Assembly: GCF_003013475.1 (NCBI RefSeq)
Contig: NZ_PXZO01000010.1
Span: forward strand, 180,746-244,745
DNA length: 64,000 nucleotides
Reading direction: 5' to 3'
Source of the DNA: Brevibacillus porteri
GTDB taxonomy: Bacteria > Bacillota > Bacilli > Brevibacillales > Brevibacillaceae
Of this stretch, positions 1 to 8,717 are shown in pieces; position 1 is the stretch's first letter, and every line of letters starts with the position of its first letter. The position numbers and the translations under genes are program-made. The notes beneath the pieces are model-generated. The model was not told the DNA's origin. It made no database searches and was given only the letters and a program-made list of their open reading frames with translations.

Positions 1-482
1 ATTGAGTCGTATTGATTCAAGAGGTATGACTCATTATTGACATGAATGGAAAGGGTCCCTGACATGACTGTCGCAATTTCCGTTGTATTGTGGTGATGCT
101 TCTCTGGATAGTATGAGCTATTCGGTTGTAAATAAGCTCGATACGTTTCCATTTCATTACTTACGTTTTGAAAGATTGGCTCAATGACCCAATCTTTATT
201 ATCCCCAGCAATTCTGAGTCCCTTCCCAGCTCTGGACAGATTCACACTGTTTTCAGATGAGAATAAAGCCAAGAGTGGTATCGATAAGCATTTCGAAATT
301 TTCCACAACATCCCGATTGTTGGGTTGGTTTCTCCACGTTCAATATTTCCAAGTGTCAGCTTGCTCACACCGGATAATTCTGATAAATCTTCAAGGCTCA
401 AATGTTTCTCTTTACGAATTTTTTTTAATACCCCTCCAACCTGTAAAACAACTTGTTTGGGATCATCGGTTTCTAGATTCAC
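1..482 (-). CDS. XRE-family HTH regulator with C-terminal cupin domain (3' part cut by the window edge)
   Basis: An open frame of about 160 codons starts with GTG at 482, directly behind the ribosome site AGGGAGG (positions 488-494), and runs off the window with no stop. Residues ~13-70 form an XRE-type helix-turn-helix; KKIRKEKHLSLEDLSELSG and VSKLTLGNIERGETNPTIG are the two recognition-helix segments. The rest (~95-160, including HHHNTTEIATVMSGTL) looks like the start of a cupin-2 sensing domain. The family is usually a repressor or activator of small-molecule metabolism or transport genes; the ligand cannot be told. The GTG start makes it easy to overlook. Confidence 0.8.
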   Translation of the reverse strand, partial: MNLETDDPKQVVLQVGGVLKKIRKEKHLSLEDLSELSGVSKLTLGNIERGETNPTIGMLWKISKCLSIPLLALFSSENSVNLSRAGKGLRIAGDNKDWVIEPIFQNVSNEMETYRAYLQPNSSYYPEKHHHNTTEIATVMSGTLSIHVNNESYLLNQYDS

Positions 483-611
483 TTTAAGCCTCCCTTTGCA
501 ATATCGATGGAAACTATACCAGATCACCCATCATTCCATTCATTATGTCTATTATATTATACTTTGATCATGTCTGTTTTCTCTTAACTTCTGGATTTAG
601 TCATTAACCCC

Positions 612-647
612 ATAAAAAAGAAACCCTTCCTGCCAAAACAGAAAGGG
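612..647 (-). terminator. Rho-independent terminator after desR
   Basis: Nine-base arms 624-632 and 639-647 pair with one mismatch around a 6-base loop. On the minus strand the stem is followed by a T-rich tail (612-623). It sits about 20 bases past the desR stop. Confidence 0.7.
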
Positions 648-665
648 CCTCCTCCAGCTGGTCTG

Positions 666-1265
666 CTACTTAAACCAGCCTTTTTCCTTGGAATGCATAA
701 TCGCTTCAATTCGATTGCTCACACCGAGCTTGTCGAGAATGACGGAGATATAATTCCGCACAGTCCCTGTCGTAATGTACAGCTGGCTGGCAATCTCCTT
801 GGTGTTCTTCCCGTCAGCGATCAAGAGCAGGACTTCCTTTTCCCGCACCGTCAGCGGATTCTCCTGGCCGTATGCCTCATCCACCAGCTCAGGCGCATAG
901 ATTCGTCTGCCTGCCATGATACTGCGAATCGAGCTAGCCAGCTCTTCGCTTGGGCTGTCTTTGAGCAAGTAGCCGTTAGCACCTGCCTTTAGCGCTCGTT
1001 CGAAGTAACCTGGGCGGGCAAAGGTCGTGAGAATCATCACCTTGCAGCCGCTACCTTTCAATTCCTCGGCAGCGTCTAATCCGCTTTTGACCGGCATTTC
1101 GATATCCATGATGCAAATGTCGGGTTGATGCTGATGCACGAGTTTGACGGCATCCTCCCCATTACTTGCTCTGCCGACGACCTTCATATCCTCTTCCAAA
1201 TCGAGCAGGGAAGCAAGGGCTCCTAAAAGCATCCGCTGATCCTCTGCAATGACAATGCGAATCAT
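666..1265 (-). CDS. desR: DesR-like NarL/FixJ response regulator of membrane fluidity
   Basis: The 199-residue protein has an N-terminal receiver domain (acidic pocket AEDQ, phospho-acceptor Asp in CIMDIEMP, Lys in LLKDSPSEEL) and a C-terminal LuxR-type HTH (NPLTVREKEVLLLIADGKNTKEIA, then GTVRNYIS). The stretches ILTTFARPGYF, KDSPSEELA and SKEKGWFK at the C-terminus match what I recall of B. subtilis DesR. In that family the kinase-phosphorylated regulator activates the desaturase promoter at low temperature. It is the last gene of des-desK-desR and overlaps the desK stop by four bases, so translation is probably coupled. Confidence 0.93.
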   Translation of the reverse strand: MIRIVIAEDQRMLLGALASLLDLEEDMKVVGRASNGEDAVKLVHQHQPDICIMDIEMPVKSGLDAAEELKGSGCKVMILTTFARPGYFERALKAGANGYLLKDSPSEELASSIRSIMAGRRIYAPELVDEAYGQENPLTVREKEVLLLIADGKNTKEIASQLYITTGTVRNYISVILDKLGVSNRIEAIMHSKEKGWFK

Positions 1266-2404
1266 CCTCCCGCCTCCTGTTCTGGTTGTTTGAAGACATT
1301 GGGTACCCGAATCACTAGCTGTGTTCCAGACTCCGAGGACTGGATTTCCATGCTTCCGTTGACAAATTCCAGCCGTTCCTTCATCCCACGCAAACCGTTG
1401 CCTCTGTAAACCAATTCCTCCGCCATTCCGATTCCATTATCCGTTACGCTTACGACGAGGTCGGTACGAGTGGGCTCGATGACAATGGAACAGTCCGTGG
1501 CATTGCTATGCTTCACAATATTGTTGACCGCTTCTTTCAGGCACATGCACAACACGTTTTCCGTCATCAGCGAAGTGTTGGTTAGATTCGTATCGCCTTC
1601 CAGCACGAATTCAATTTCCGCTGCCTTGAAAATTTGCTTGATCCGAAACATCTCATCTTCTAGCCGCGTCCCACGCATTTGCGTGACCATTTCCCGCACT
1701 TCTTTTAAAGCGATACGCGCCGTCTGCCTGATTTCCTCCAGCTCCGTTCTCGCCAGAGCAGGATTTTTGTTGATCAGCTTGTTCGCCAAATCGCTTTTCA
1801 ACCCAATCAAGGAGAGCTTCTGCCCCAACGTATCGTGCAAGTCACGGGCAATGCGTTGGCGTTCCTCGAGCTTGACCAGCTCTGAAATCCGCTTGTTCGC
1901 ATGCTCCAGCTCTCCCTGCAGCTTCTCTCGCTTATTCCAGTTGTACGTGGTCACGGGCAAGAGAATGACTGCAATCATGCTAACCAAAACAAACGGAAGC
2001 TGGCCAATCAGTTGAGTGTTTTTGGTGAAAAAGCCGATGTTGACTGATATGGTGGTGCTAATCAAATGTATTGTGTATAGCGTAGCAAAACCGATCTTGT
2101 TCTGGATATTCCCGATAAAAAACGCCAGGAAGAGCGAAAAATACACATAGCCGAACATCAAGGTCATAGCGACCGATATGATAATCTGCACACTCGTCCA
2201 AAAGTAAATCAGCCAGCCCTTTGACAGGAAAGAGAATACATAGCAAACGAAAAACAAAATGATCATGATGATTCCGATCACAGCTTCGTACGTCGAAGAG
2301 GACCGAAAGATGAAATAGAATGGCAGGATGTAGAAGACAACCCACACATAAGGGCTCAAGCCCGTATTTTTTTGAAGAATGTGATACCACTTCTGCTTCT
2401 GCAT
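1262..2404 (-). CDS. desK: DesK-like thermosensor histidine kinase
   Basis: This is a HisKA_3-type kinase whose N-terminal half holds about five membrane segments. The phospho-acceptor His lies in RQRIARDLHDTLGQKLSLIG, and the ATPase domain shows CLKEAVNNIVKHS and GNGLRGMKERLEF. The opening LSPYVWVVFYILPFYF and the linker ISELVKLEERQRIARDLHD closely resemble B. subtilis DesK, which senses bilayer thickness or order. I chose the ATG at 2404 because AAGGTGG lies six bases upstream; an upstream in-frame TTG at 2452 has no ribosome site. It lies 63 bases downstream of the desaturase. Confidence 0.92.
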   Translation of the reverse strand: MQKQKWYHILQKNTGLSPYVWVVFYILPFYFIFRSSSTYEAVIGIIMIILFFVCYVFSFLSKGWLIYFWTSVQIIISVAMTLMFGYVYFSLFLAFFIGNIQNKIGFATLYTIHLISTTISVNIGFFTKNTQLIGQLPFVLVSMIAVILLPVTTYNWNKREKLQGELEHANKRISELVKLEERQRIARDLHDTLGQKLSLIGLKSDLANKLINKNPALARTELEEIRQTARIALKEVREMVTQMRGTRLEDEMFRIKQIFKAAEIEFVLEGDTNLTNTSLMTENVLCMCLKEAVNNIVKHSNATDCSIVIEPTRTDLVVSVTDNGIGMAEELVYRGNGLRGMKERLEFVNGSMEIQSSESGTQLVIRVPNVFKQPEQEAGG

Positions 2405-2467
2405 ACTTGCCCACCTTTTCTTCGCCACTCTCTCAAGTGTATCGGAATTCAAAGGTTTATGGCAGGC

Positions 2468-3526
2468 TTATTTTCCTTCCAAACTTGGTTTGGAGCCTTG
2501 GAGTGCATCTATGATTGCTTCCGATTGAGCAGCAGCCAGCCGCTTGATGCCTTTGAAGCTCACAAAACGTTTGTTGCTCTCATCCCATAAATGAAAACGC
2601 AGGCACTGCAAGCTGGCCGCCAGTGTAATCGTTGTCGCCATGTGAAGCGGCGGTGTCTCGTTATGTGCTTCTTCCAGGTTGTAATTCGGTACGCGTGGGC
2701 TTAAGTGATGAACATGGTGAAAACCAATATTGCCTGTGATCCATTGCAAAACCTTCGGGAGCTTGTAGTAGGAGCTTCCTTCTACTGCTGCTTTCACGTA
2801 GCTCCACTCTTCATCGTTCTCAAAGTACGAATCCTCATACGTATGCTGCACATAAAACAGCCAAATCCCAAACAAGCCAGAGACGAAAAAGATCGGACCT
2901 TGAATCAACAGGAATGCTTGCCAGCCAACCGCCCAGATCAAAAGCGCATAAAGACCGACCAGCAGCACATTCGTCAAATACGTATTCAACCGCTCTTTGC
3001 GGCGAGCTCGCTTCACATTAAACCGATACTGAAGCAAAAAGACAAAAATAGGTCCCAAACCAAACATCACGATCGGATTGCGATACAGCCGATAAGCGAT
3101 TTTATTCCAAGTAGAAGCCTCGAGATATTCATTGACAGTCATCATCCACAAATCACCTACGCCTCGTTTATCGAGGTTGCTACTCGTTGCGTGGTGAATA
3201 TTGTGACTGTTTTTCCATTGTTCATAAGGGACGAGGGTCAGCACACCGGTAATCGTACCAACGATGTCATTCGCCAGACGATTTTTGAAAAAGGATTGGT
3301 GGCAGCAATCGTGACAAATGATGAAGGTACGTATGACAAAGCCGGCTGCGACAATGACGATAGGCAGCGTGAGCCAATAGGACACAGACAGACTGAGATA
3401 AGCACCGTACCAGAGTAGAATCAGTGGAACTAGCGTATTGATCAGCTGTCGGATACTCTTTTTCATATCTGATTTTTCAAAGGGGGCAACATTCTTTTTC
3501 AACTCGGCAATATTAGCTTGATGCAT
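2468..3526 (-). CDS. des: Membrane acyl-lipid fatty acid desaturase (Des-like)
   Basis: This integral membrane di-iron desaturase carries the three histidine boxes HDCCH, HNIHH and HHVHH, in the usual order and spacing, between hydrophobic segments. The family inserts a cis double bond into phospholipid acyl chains and restores fluidity after cold shock. The ATG at 3526 has GGAGG nine bases upstream; the preceding in-frame TTG is too close to the site. It is the first gene of the operon with the DesK/DesR pair and has a perfect dyad about 120 bases upstream, consistent with DesR-dependent expression. Confidence 0.92.
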   Translation of the reverse strand: MHQANIAELKKNVAPFEKSDMKKSIRQLINTLVPLILLWYGAYLSLSVSYWLTLPIVIVAAGFVIRTFIICHDCCHQSFFKNRLANDIVGTITGVLTLVPYEQWKNSHNIHHATSSNLDKRGVGDLWMMTVNEYLEASTWNKIAYRLYRNPIVMFGLGPIFVFLLQYRFNVKRARRKERLNTYLTNVLLVGLYALLIWAVGWQAFLLIQGPIFFVSGLFGIWLFYVQHTYEDSYFENDEEWSYVKAAVEGSSYYKLPKVLQWITGNIGFHHVHHLSPRVPNYNLEEAHNETPPLHMATTITLAASLQCLRFHLWDESNKRFVSFKGIKRLAAAQSEAIIDALQGSKPSLEGK

Positions 3527-3645
3527 CAATTGTTTCCTCCTCGATCGAAGCGTACAGGGACATGTAAATTCGCCGGACGCAATATTCTATCTTTATTGTA
3601 AAAAATAGCGTCTAGCCGCTGTAGTCATAAACGTCAAGTCGAGGA

Positions 3646-3661
3646 CATGACAAATGTCATG
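3646..3661. promoter_or_regulatory. Perfect dyad upstream of des, candidate DesR operator
   Basis: CATGACA-AA-TGTCATG is a perfect 7+2+7 inverted repeat 120 bases upstream of the desaturase start, between the divergent context and a plausible -10 (TAGAAT on the minus strand). NarL-family activators bind such dyads upstream of -35; assignment to DesR is inference from position. Confidence 0.6.
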
Positions 3662-3723
3662 GTTGAACAAACGACTGGGAAATTTAGGGTGCATAAACCA
3701 AGCGGAACATCCCATATTATGCC

Positions 3724-3760
3724 AAGAAAAGACCCCATCCATACTTCGGATGAGGTCTTT
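3724..3760 (-). terminator. Terminator after the siderophore-binding lipoprotein
   Basis: Arms 3728-3740 and 3748-3760 pair over 13 positions with one G-U-type mismatch; the minus-strand tail is TTTTCTT. It lies 22 bases beyond the stop of the gene ending at 3782. Confidence 0.6.
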
Positions 3761-3781
3761 GGCTTTGACGTCGTATTCTTC

Positions 3782-4816
3782 TTACTTCACATCGAGGCGC
3801 TTCATGATATCTTCGAGCAGCAGATTCGCTGCCTTGATGCCGCCTGCTTTGTTCCAAACCGTTTCGTCTACTTGGAAAACTTGATTGGTCTTCGCCACAT
3901 TCAGAGATTTGAAGACTGGGCTTTCCATCCATTTTTTCGCGTTGTTCGCAATGTCTTTAGATTCTTTCGTTGGCTCCGTTACCCAGTAGAACAGGATGTC
4001 CCCGTCCATAGCGGACATACCTTCTTCGCTGATCATTTCTGCAAAGTTGTTTACGTCCTGGGAAGCTGGACGTGCGAGTCCCAGCTGATCGAGCAGCACA
4101 CCGCTAAAGGTATCTTTTTGATAGATTTGTACGCCTTTTTTGGAGAATTTCGCTACGGATACTTTAGTAGAAGCTTTAGGACCCAGCTTTGCTTTCGCAG
4201 CAGCTACACGGTCGTCGAATTCTTTCAGAACTTGCTCGCCTTCCGCCTTCTTGTTCAGTGCTTCTGCATAGAGCGTGAAGTTGCTTTTCCATCTACCAGA
4301 CAACTCTTCAGAGAATACGGTTGGAGCGATTTTGGACAGTTGATCGTAAATCTTTTCATGACGTACTTTGTTTCCGATGATCAAATCAGGGCTCAGGCTT
4401 ACAATCGCTTCGAGATTCGGCTGGTCTTCGAAGCCCAACACTTCTACACCTGTCATCTCATCCTTGATGTGAGGATACCAAGGATCTTCATCCCAGGACT
4501 GTACAGCAGCGATTGGCTTAACGCCAAGTGCAAGCAAGGCTTCGGTACCTTCATTTGTTAAAATAACCACGCGTTCTGGTGTTCCTTTAATTGGAGTGGT
4601 GCCCATTGCGTGTTTCACTTCACGTACTTCATTAGAATCGGCTGGTGCTGTTTGCGCTGGTGCTGGAGTAGCCTCAGTCGTCGTTCCCGATGCAGCTGGC
4701 GTCTGTTGAGCTTGATTGGCATTGCCTCCGCAACCGGCAAGGACAACCAGCAAGCACAGCGCGAAGAAGCTGGTCATGATGTGGCGCATGGTACGTAAAC
4801 TGGTCTTACTTTTCAT
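3782..4816 (-). CDS. Iron-siderophore ABC transporter substrate-binding lipoprotein
   Basis: A type II signal peptide with lipobox LAGCGG anchors this FecB/FhuD-like (class III) binding protein outside the membrane. Typical segments are GTPERVVILTNEGTEALLALGVKPIA, SPDLIIG and KIAPTVF, with a long central helix region. The ATG at 4816 is preferred because a GGGGGC ribosome site precedes it; an upstream TTG frame would run through the Fur box. It is transcribed alone behind a Fur box, next to the Btr-like activator gene, so it probably feeds the permease encoded at 6.6-8.7 kb or a distant one. Ligand unknown. Confidence 0.88.
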   Translation of the reverse strand: MKSKTSLRTMRHIMTSFFALCLLVVLAGCGGNANQAQQTPAASGTTTEATPAPAQTAPADSNEVREVKHAMGTTPIKGTPERVVILTNEGTEALLALGVKPIAAVQSWDEDPWYPHIKDEMTGVEVLGFEDQPNLEAIVSLSPDLIIGNKVRHEKIYDQLSKIAPTVFSEELSGRWKSNFTLYAEALNKKAEGEQVLKEFDDRVAAAKAKLGPKASTKVSVAKFSKKGVQIYQKDTFSGVLLDQLGLARPASQDVNNFAEMISEEGMSAMDGDILFYWVTEPTKESKDIANNAKKWMESPVFKSLNVAKTNQVFQVDETVWNKAGGIKAANLLLEDIMKRLDVK

Positions 4817-4851
4817 ATCGAGAGTGCCCCCACTTCTGCTTATCAACTTAG

Positions 4852-4866
4852 TGATAACAATTATCA
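4852..4866. promoter_or_regulatory. Fur box
   Basis: TGATAACAATTATCA matches the 7-1-7 Fur consensus TGATAATNATTATCA at all but one defined position. It lies 36 bases upstream of the lipoprotein start and just downstream of a TATACT -10 (4878-4873, minus strand), so bound Fur would block transcription. Confidence 0.8.
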
Positions 4867-4933
4867 ATTGATAGTATATAGAGACTCCTCTTACTTTTCT
4901 ATGGACATGATTGTCTAATTACCATGGACCAGA

Positions 4934-6523
4934 TTACCCCTGTGTGACCTGGAGAAAATACGCTATGCTCCTTTGAATCGTATGCTCTCTGCCAAAAGGT
5001 CCCCATGGGTCCCATTCGTGATTGGCGGGATGGTACACTTTATTTTCCCGCACCGCACGCAAGTCTCTCCACAGCGGGTTGTTCCACAGCGCTGCCACAT
5101 GCTCCCGCTCACTCCAGAACACGATGATTCGCTCCGGATTCAATTCGATCAGATCGTTGAGCGCATGGGGTTTATAGGCAGCGTGGGTCACATTCGGATC
5201 AGGCGCAAATCCAAGCTTGTGATAAAACAAGTCTGCGAGGGCGTGTCCCTCTACACCATATAGTCGCACCTCATCCGCAAGCACGCGAATCATCGTCCAT
5301 TCACCCGTGCGTGTAACCGGCAGTAGTGCATCTCTTGCTTGTTTTTCCACTTTGTCGATGTGCTTGATAATTTTCTCTGCCTGACTCTCTTTCTTGAAGA
5401 GCGTCGCCAATTTGGTTTGGTAGTCAATCCAGTTTGGATAACCGTCAAAGGAGATTGTTCCTTTTATTTTCTCCCAATCCCCTGCCTCTCGATTGTGGAA
5501 AAAATTCATCCTGACGATCACATCAGGCGACAAAGTCAAAATCTCTTTCGGATCGATCAACTGCTCTGCATTCAGTGCTTTTGTCCCGCGCAGCTTTTGC
5601 TGCAAATAAGAAGGAAAGCCCGTCCTCGTTTCAAAGTAGTTCGGGAAGGAGGGGGCAGCAATCGGCTGAATGCCCATCGCAAGAAAATGATCCTGCAAAA
5701 ACAGCTTGCTGACCACGACTACCCGCTGGTCACTTTGCTTCATATAAATTTGCGGTGACAATCCTTCTCGTTTTTTGAAGAGTCTACTAAAATACAGCTC
5801 ATCGGCATACCCTACGTTACGAGCCACATCCTTCACACTTCCTCCAGAATGGGCAAGCAGCTCCTTGGCCTGTTCCATCCGCAGCCCAGTCAAATACTCC
5901 CCGGGGGTCATTCCCGTCGCACGCTTGAAAGCACGGCAATAAGAGCTGGGGGTCAACCCCGCCAGTTTTGGCAAGCTTCCCAATTCCAATGACTCGCGGT
6001 AATGTTTTTGCATGTAAGCGATGGTCTCCTCAATCGCTCCAATGCCCTTTTCCTCTTTCTTTTTCTGCTCATCATGAACAATACCAAGCAGTTCGTAGAG
6101 CAATGCTTGGCTCCGCAAAAAAGAAGAATAGTCCCGCTTCCGTATCAAATGAGAAAGCTCCTCCAATACCGTCAGAAATGAGGCAGGAGTAGAGACAGCC
6201 AAAACCTTGGCTTCTTTTCTCTCGGGAGCGCTCTCGTGCTGATCGTGTCTCGCTTCCACGTAATGCAGCCTGTATATGTGCAACGGTCCTGATTGGCACC
6301 GCAATTCTTCTATCTTCGTCGTCGGGCGCAACAACAAGAGCTTTCCGGCGTTGAGCACCTGCTTTTGACCATCAACCGTAATCTCTGCACTTCCTTCTGC
6401 CACATAGCAAAGGACATGGGTGTTTACCTCCACCTGAAGCAGGTGAAAATTTTTCAATCGCTGTTTGCGAAAGGCGGTCAGCAAAAAGCCAGGATAATCT
6501 TGATTCATCATCAACAGATTCAC
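4934..6523 (-). CDS. AraC-family activator fused to a siderophore-binding-protein domain (Btr-like)
   Basis: The 529-residue protein has three parts. Residues ~20-110 form an AraC-type cupin-like arm. Residues ~165-265 hold two AraC HTHs (ELGSLPKLAGLTPSSYCRAFKRAT and VKDVARNVGYADELYFSRLFKKREG). Residues ~270-529 form a FecB/FhuD-like periplasmic-binding-protein domain without signal peptide (FLAMGIQPIAAPSFPN, LSPDVIVRMNF, LNPERIIVFW). B. subtilis Btr has this layout and senses cytoplasmic ferric siderophore to activate its uptake genes. It lies downstream of the permease, behind a terminator. The start is uncertain: GTG 6523 is very close to AAGGA; TTG 6514 is an alternative. Confidence 0.85.
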   Translation of the reverse strand: MNLLMMNQDYPGFLLTAFRKQRLKNFHLLQVEVNTHVLCYVAEGSAEITVDGQKQVLNAGKLLLLRPTTKIEELRCQSGPLHIYRLHYVEARHDQHESAPERKEAKVLAVSTPASFLTVLEELSHLIRKRDYSSFLRSQALLYELLGIVHDEQKKKEEKGIGAIEETIAYMQKHYRESLELGSLPKLAGLTPSSYCRAFKRATGMTPGEYLTGLRMEQAKELLAHSGGSVKDVARNVGYADELYFSRLFKKREGLSPQIYMKQSDQRVVVVSKLFLQDHFLAMGIQPIAAPSFPNYFETRTGFPSYLQQKLRGTKALNAEQLIDPKEILTLSPDVIVRMNFFHNREAGDWEKIKGTISFDGYPNWIDYQTKLATLFKKESQAEKIIKHIDKVEKQARDALLPVTRTGEWTMIRVLADEVRLYGVEGHALADLFYHKLGFAPDPNVTHAAYKPHALNDLIELNPERIIVFWSEREHVAALWNNPLWRDLRAVRENKVYHPANHEWDPWGPFGREHTIQRSIAYFLQVTQG

Positions 6524-6550
6524 ATCCTTCTATCACCGGAAATAGCAAGA

Positions 6551-6593
6551 AAAAGTAGACAAGCTGATTGCCAGAATCAGCCTGTTCTACTTT
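6551..6593 (-). terminator. Terminator between permease and AraC gene
   Basis: A long stem pairs 6552-6569 with 6575-6593 (one bulge, one mismatch); on the minus strand a TTTTTC tail follows. Only about 30 bases remain before the AraC-like gene, so that gene likely depends on read-through or a very short promoter. Confidence 0.65.
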
Positions 6594-6635
6594 CATCATG
6601 TTGGAGATCTTTCTATTTGGCAAGTACCTGCCTAT

Positions 6636-8717
6636 CTATTGTGAGGAACGAGTCGAACGGAACATCAGCATGAACAGATAGGGCGAGCCTAACAACGCCA
6701 CTACGACCCCCGCCGGAATATCTTTCGGGATCATGACGATCCTTCCCAGCAAATCAGAAGCAGCCAGCAATACAGCTCCAAGCATGGCGGAAACGACAAC
6801 TGCTCGACGATGATGAGGTCCAACCAGCATACGTGCTGCATGCGGAGCGAGGAGGCCGATAAACCCTACGGCCCCGACACTGGCAACTGCCGCTGAAGCG
6901 AGCAGCACTGCAATGACTGCCACAGACAACCTCGTCATCCGCACCTTTAACCCCAATCCAGTCGAGCTCTCGTCGTTAAATGACAAGAGGTCCACCCGAC
7001 GTCCTAACCACCACGCTATCGGTGCTAAAACGAGGATCGTAGGCAACAGCCGGCCTACTTCCATCCATCCCCGCCCGTATGTACTTCCTGCCAGCCAAGT
7101 GAGTGCAGGCGCTGCCAAGATCATAGAATGTACGATCAAGATATTGATGAGGGCGGCACCTGCGGCAGAAACCGCAATACCTACTAGCGTCAAGATGATT
7201 GGATTGAGTCCCCTTCTCCAGGAGACTGCGTACACAATCGCAGCAGAGATGATTCCCCCTGCAACGGCCCCAAGCGGCATCCAAGCCGAGAGTTGAGGAA
7301 ACACGAGGAGCACGACAATCGCGCCTACACCCGCACCGCTCGTGACACCGACAATCTGCGGATCAGCCAGCGGATTACGTACTGCGCTCTGCATGAGACT
7401 TCCGCTGATCGCGAGTGCCACACCTGCCAACATCGCTGTCAACAGTCGCGGCATCCGAAGCTCATACACCAATTGACTGTACATCTCGTTTCCTTGTCCC
7501 ATGAAAATGGCGATGATCTCTGTCCACGGAAGGTACAAGTTTCCGCTAGATAAGCTGAGCATCCAAACGACCACAAGCAGCACAGTAAGCATACACACAA
7601 TCAACGGATACGAAACTTTGCGTTGTGCTCCTCCGACGCTCATCGAGCCTCCAGTTCCAGCACTCATACTGCGCGAGACACGCAAAGCCAGCCAGATCAG
7701 CCACGGTCCACCAATAGCTGCCGTGATGGCTCCTGCTGGAAGTTCACCATAATGATTGATGAACATACGTGCAATCGTATCGGAAGCTACAAGCAGCGCC
7801 GCCCCCCAGATGGCACATAGCGGCAGCAGCCATCTATGCTGCGTGATACCTGACAATCGCACCAGATGAGGAGCCACGAGTCCGATGAAACCGATTGGCC
7901 CGACCACACTGACACTAACACACGTAACCAAGATCGCAATAAACATGGTGAAAAGCCGTGTTTTTGCCACCTTTTGCCCCAATGACTTCGCCGTTTCTTC
8001 ATGAAGGGTAAGTACATCGAGCTGCCTGGCCATGAACAAGCTGACCAAAATCCCAGCTACAATCCAAGGCCAACTGAATTCTACACCCGACCAGTCATTT
8101 TGCTTCAAGGAGCCTGAGCCCCAGAGGAAAATGCCATTTGTCGTCTCTTCATTAAACAAGATGATGGCACTCGTCAAAGAGGAGTACACCAAGGTGACAA
8201 TCATCCCGGACAATGCCACACGCACTGGCGTACCTTTGCGCCCGCCAGACATGAAGTATACGGTAACGGCTGCGAGTATTCCGCCCACCATCGCAAATGG
8301 AAGCGGGTGTTCATGCAAGAATGATGGCAAAAACACCATCCCGAACACCACGAAGAAATAGGCACCCGCATTTACGCCAAGTGTCGTTTCCGAAGCGAGC
8401 GGGTTTCGTGTTACCGTCTGCATCAATGCTCCGGCAGTAGCCAATGCTGAACCAGACAAAAGCCCCATGACCGTTCTCGGAAGCCTGACACCTTGTATCA
8501 TATGGTGATCGGAAATGTCTTGCGGAGCAATAATGGCCTGTACAACAGAACGCAGAGAAATGTCTGCCATCCCCTGTGTCAAACTGACAAATATAAGCAC
8601 TAATAGAGCGACAAGTCCACTCCCTACCATCAAGAACAATCTCCAGCCCCCTCTTTGTGAGGAAGTGGCTGGAGTGATGTCAGTTCGTGTGAACATTTTA
8701 TTTTTGGCTAAACTCAT
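6636..8717 (-). CDS. Fused FecCD-type siderophore permease (FhuB-like, two permease units)
   Basis: At 693 residues this is about twice the usual FecCD permease. Two homologous units are joined: both contain a motif of the form RLPR/RMPR (QGVRLPRTVMGLLSG and YELRMPRLLTAMLAG), a NPLA segment and a GFIGL-APH segment (GPIGFIGLVAPHLVR, GAVGFIGLLAPHAAR) that contacts the ATPase. The protein should form the entire transmembrane path for a ferric siderophore. It overlaps the upstream lipoprotein stop by one base (TAATG), so the two are co-translated. No ATPase gene is nearby; a shared FhuC/YusV-type ATPase encoded elsewhere is inferred. Confidence 0.92.
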   Translation of the reverse strand: MSLAKNKMFTRTDITPATSSQRGGWRLFLMVGSGLVALLVLIFVSLTQGMADISLRSVVQAIIAPQDISDHHMIQGVRLPRTVMGLLSGSALATAGALMQTVTRNPLASETTLGVNAGAYFFVVFGMVFLPSFLHEHPLPFAMVGGILAAVTVYFMSGGRKGTPVRVALSGMIVTLVYSSLTSAIILFNEETTNGIFLWGSGSLKQNDWSGVEFSWPWIVAGILVSLFMARQLDVLTLHEETAKSLGQKVAKTRLFTMFIAILVTCVSVSVVGPIGFIGLVAPHLVRLSGITQHRWLLPLCAIWGAALLVASDTIARMFINHYGELPAGAITAAIGGPWLIWLALRVSRSMSAGTGGSMSVGGAQRKVSYPLIVCMLTVLLVVVWMLSLSSGNLYLPWTEIIAIFMGQGNEMYSQLVYELRMPRLLTAMLAGVALAISGSLMQSAVRNPLADPQIVGVTSGAGVGAIVVLLVFPQLSAWMPLGAVAGGIISAAIVYAVSWRRGLNPIILTLVGIAVSAAGAALINILIVHSMILAAPALTWLAGSTYGRGWMEVGRLLPTILVLAPIAWWLGRRVDLLSFNDESSTGLGLKVRMTRLSVAVIAVLLASAAVASVGAVGFIGLLAPHAARMLVGPHHRRAVVVSAMLGAVLLAASDLLGRIVMIPKDIPAGVVVALLGSPYLFMLMFRSTRSSQ

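Noticed and set aside
2705..3418. 237-codon plus-strand open frame opposite the desaturase
   Set aside because: Shadow of a gene whose histidine boxes are clear; composition is unprotein-like.
3647..4561. 304-codon plus-strand open frame
   Set aside because: It lies opposite the siderophore lipoprotein, has no ribosome site and shows no recognisable protein features.
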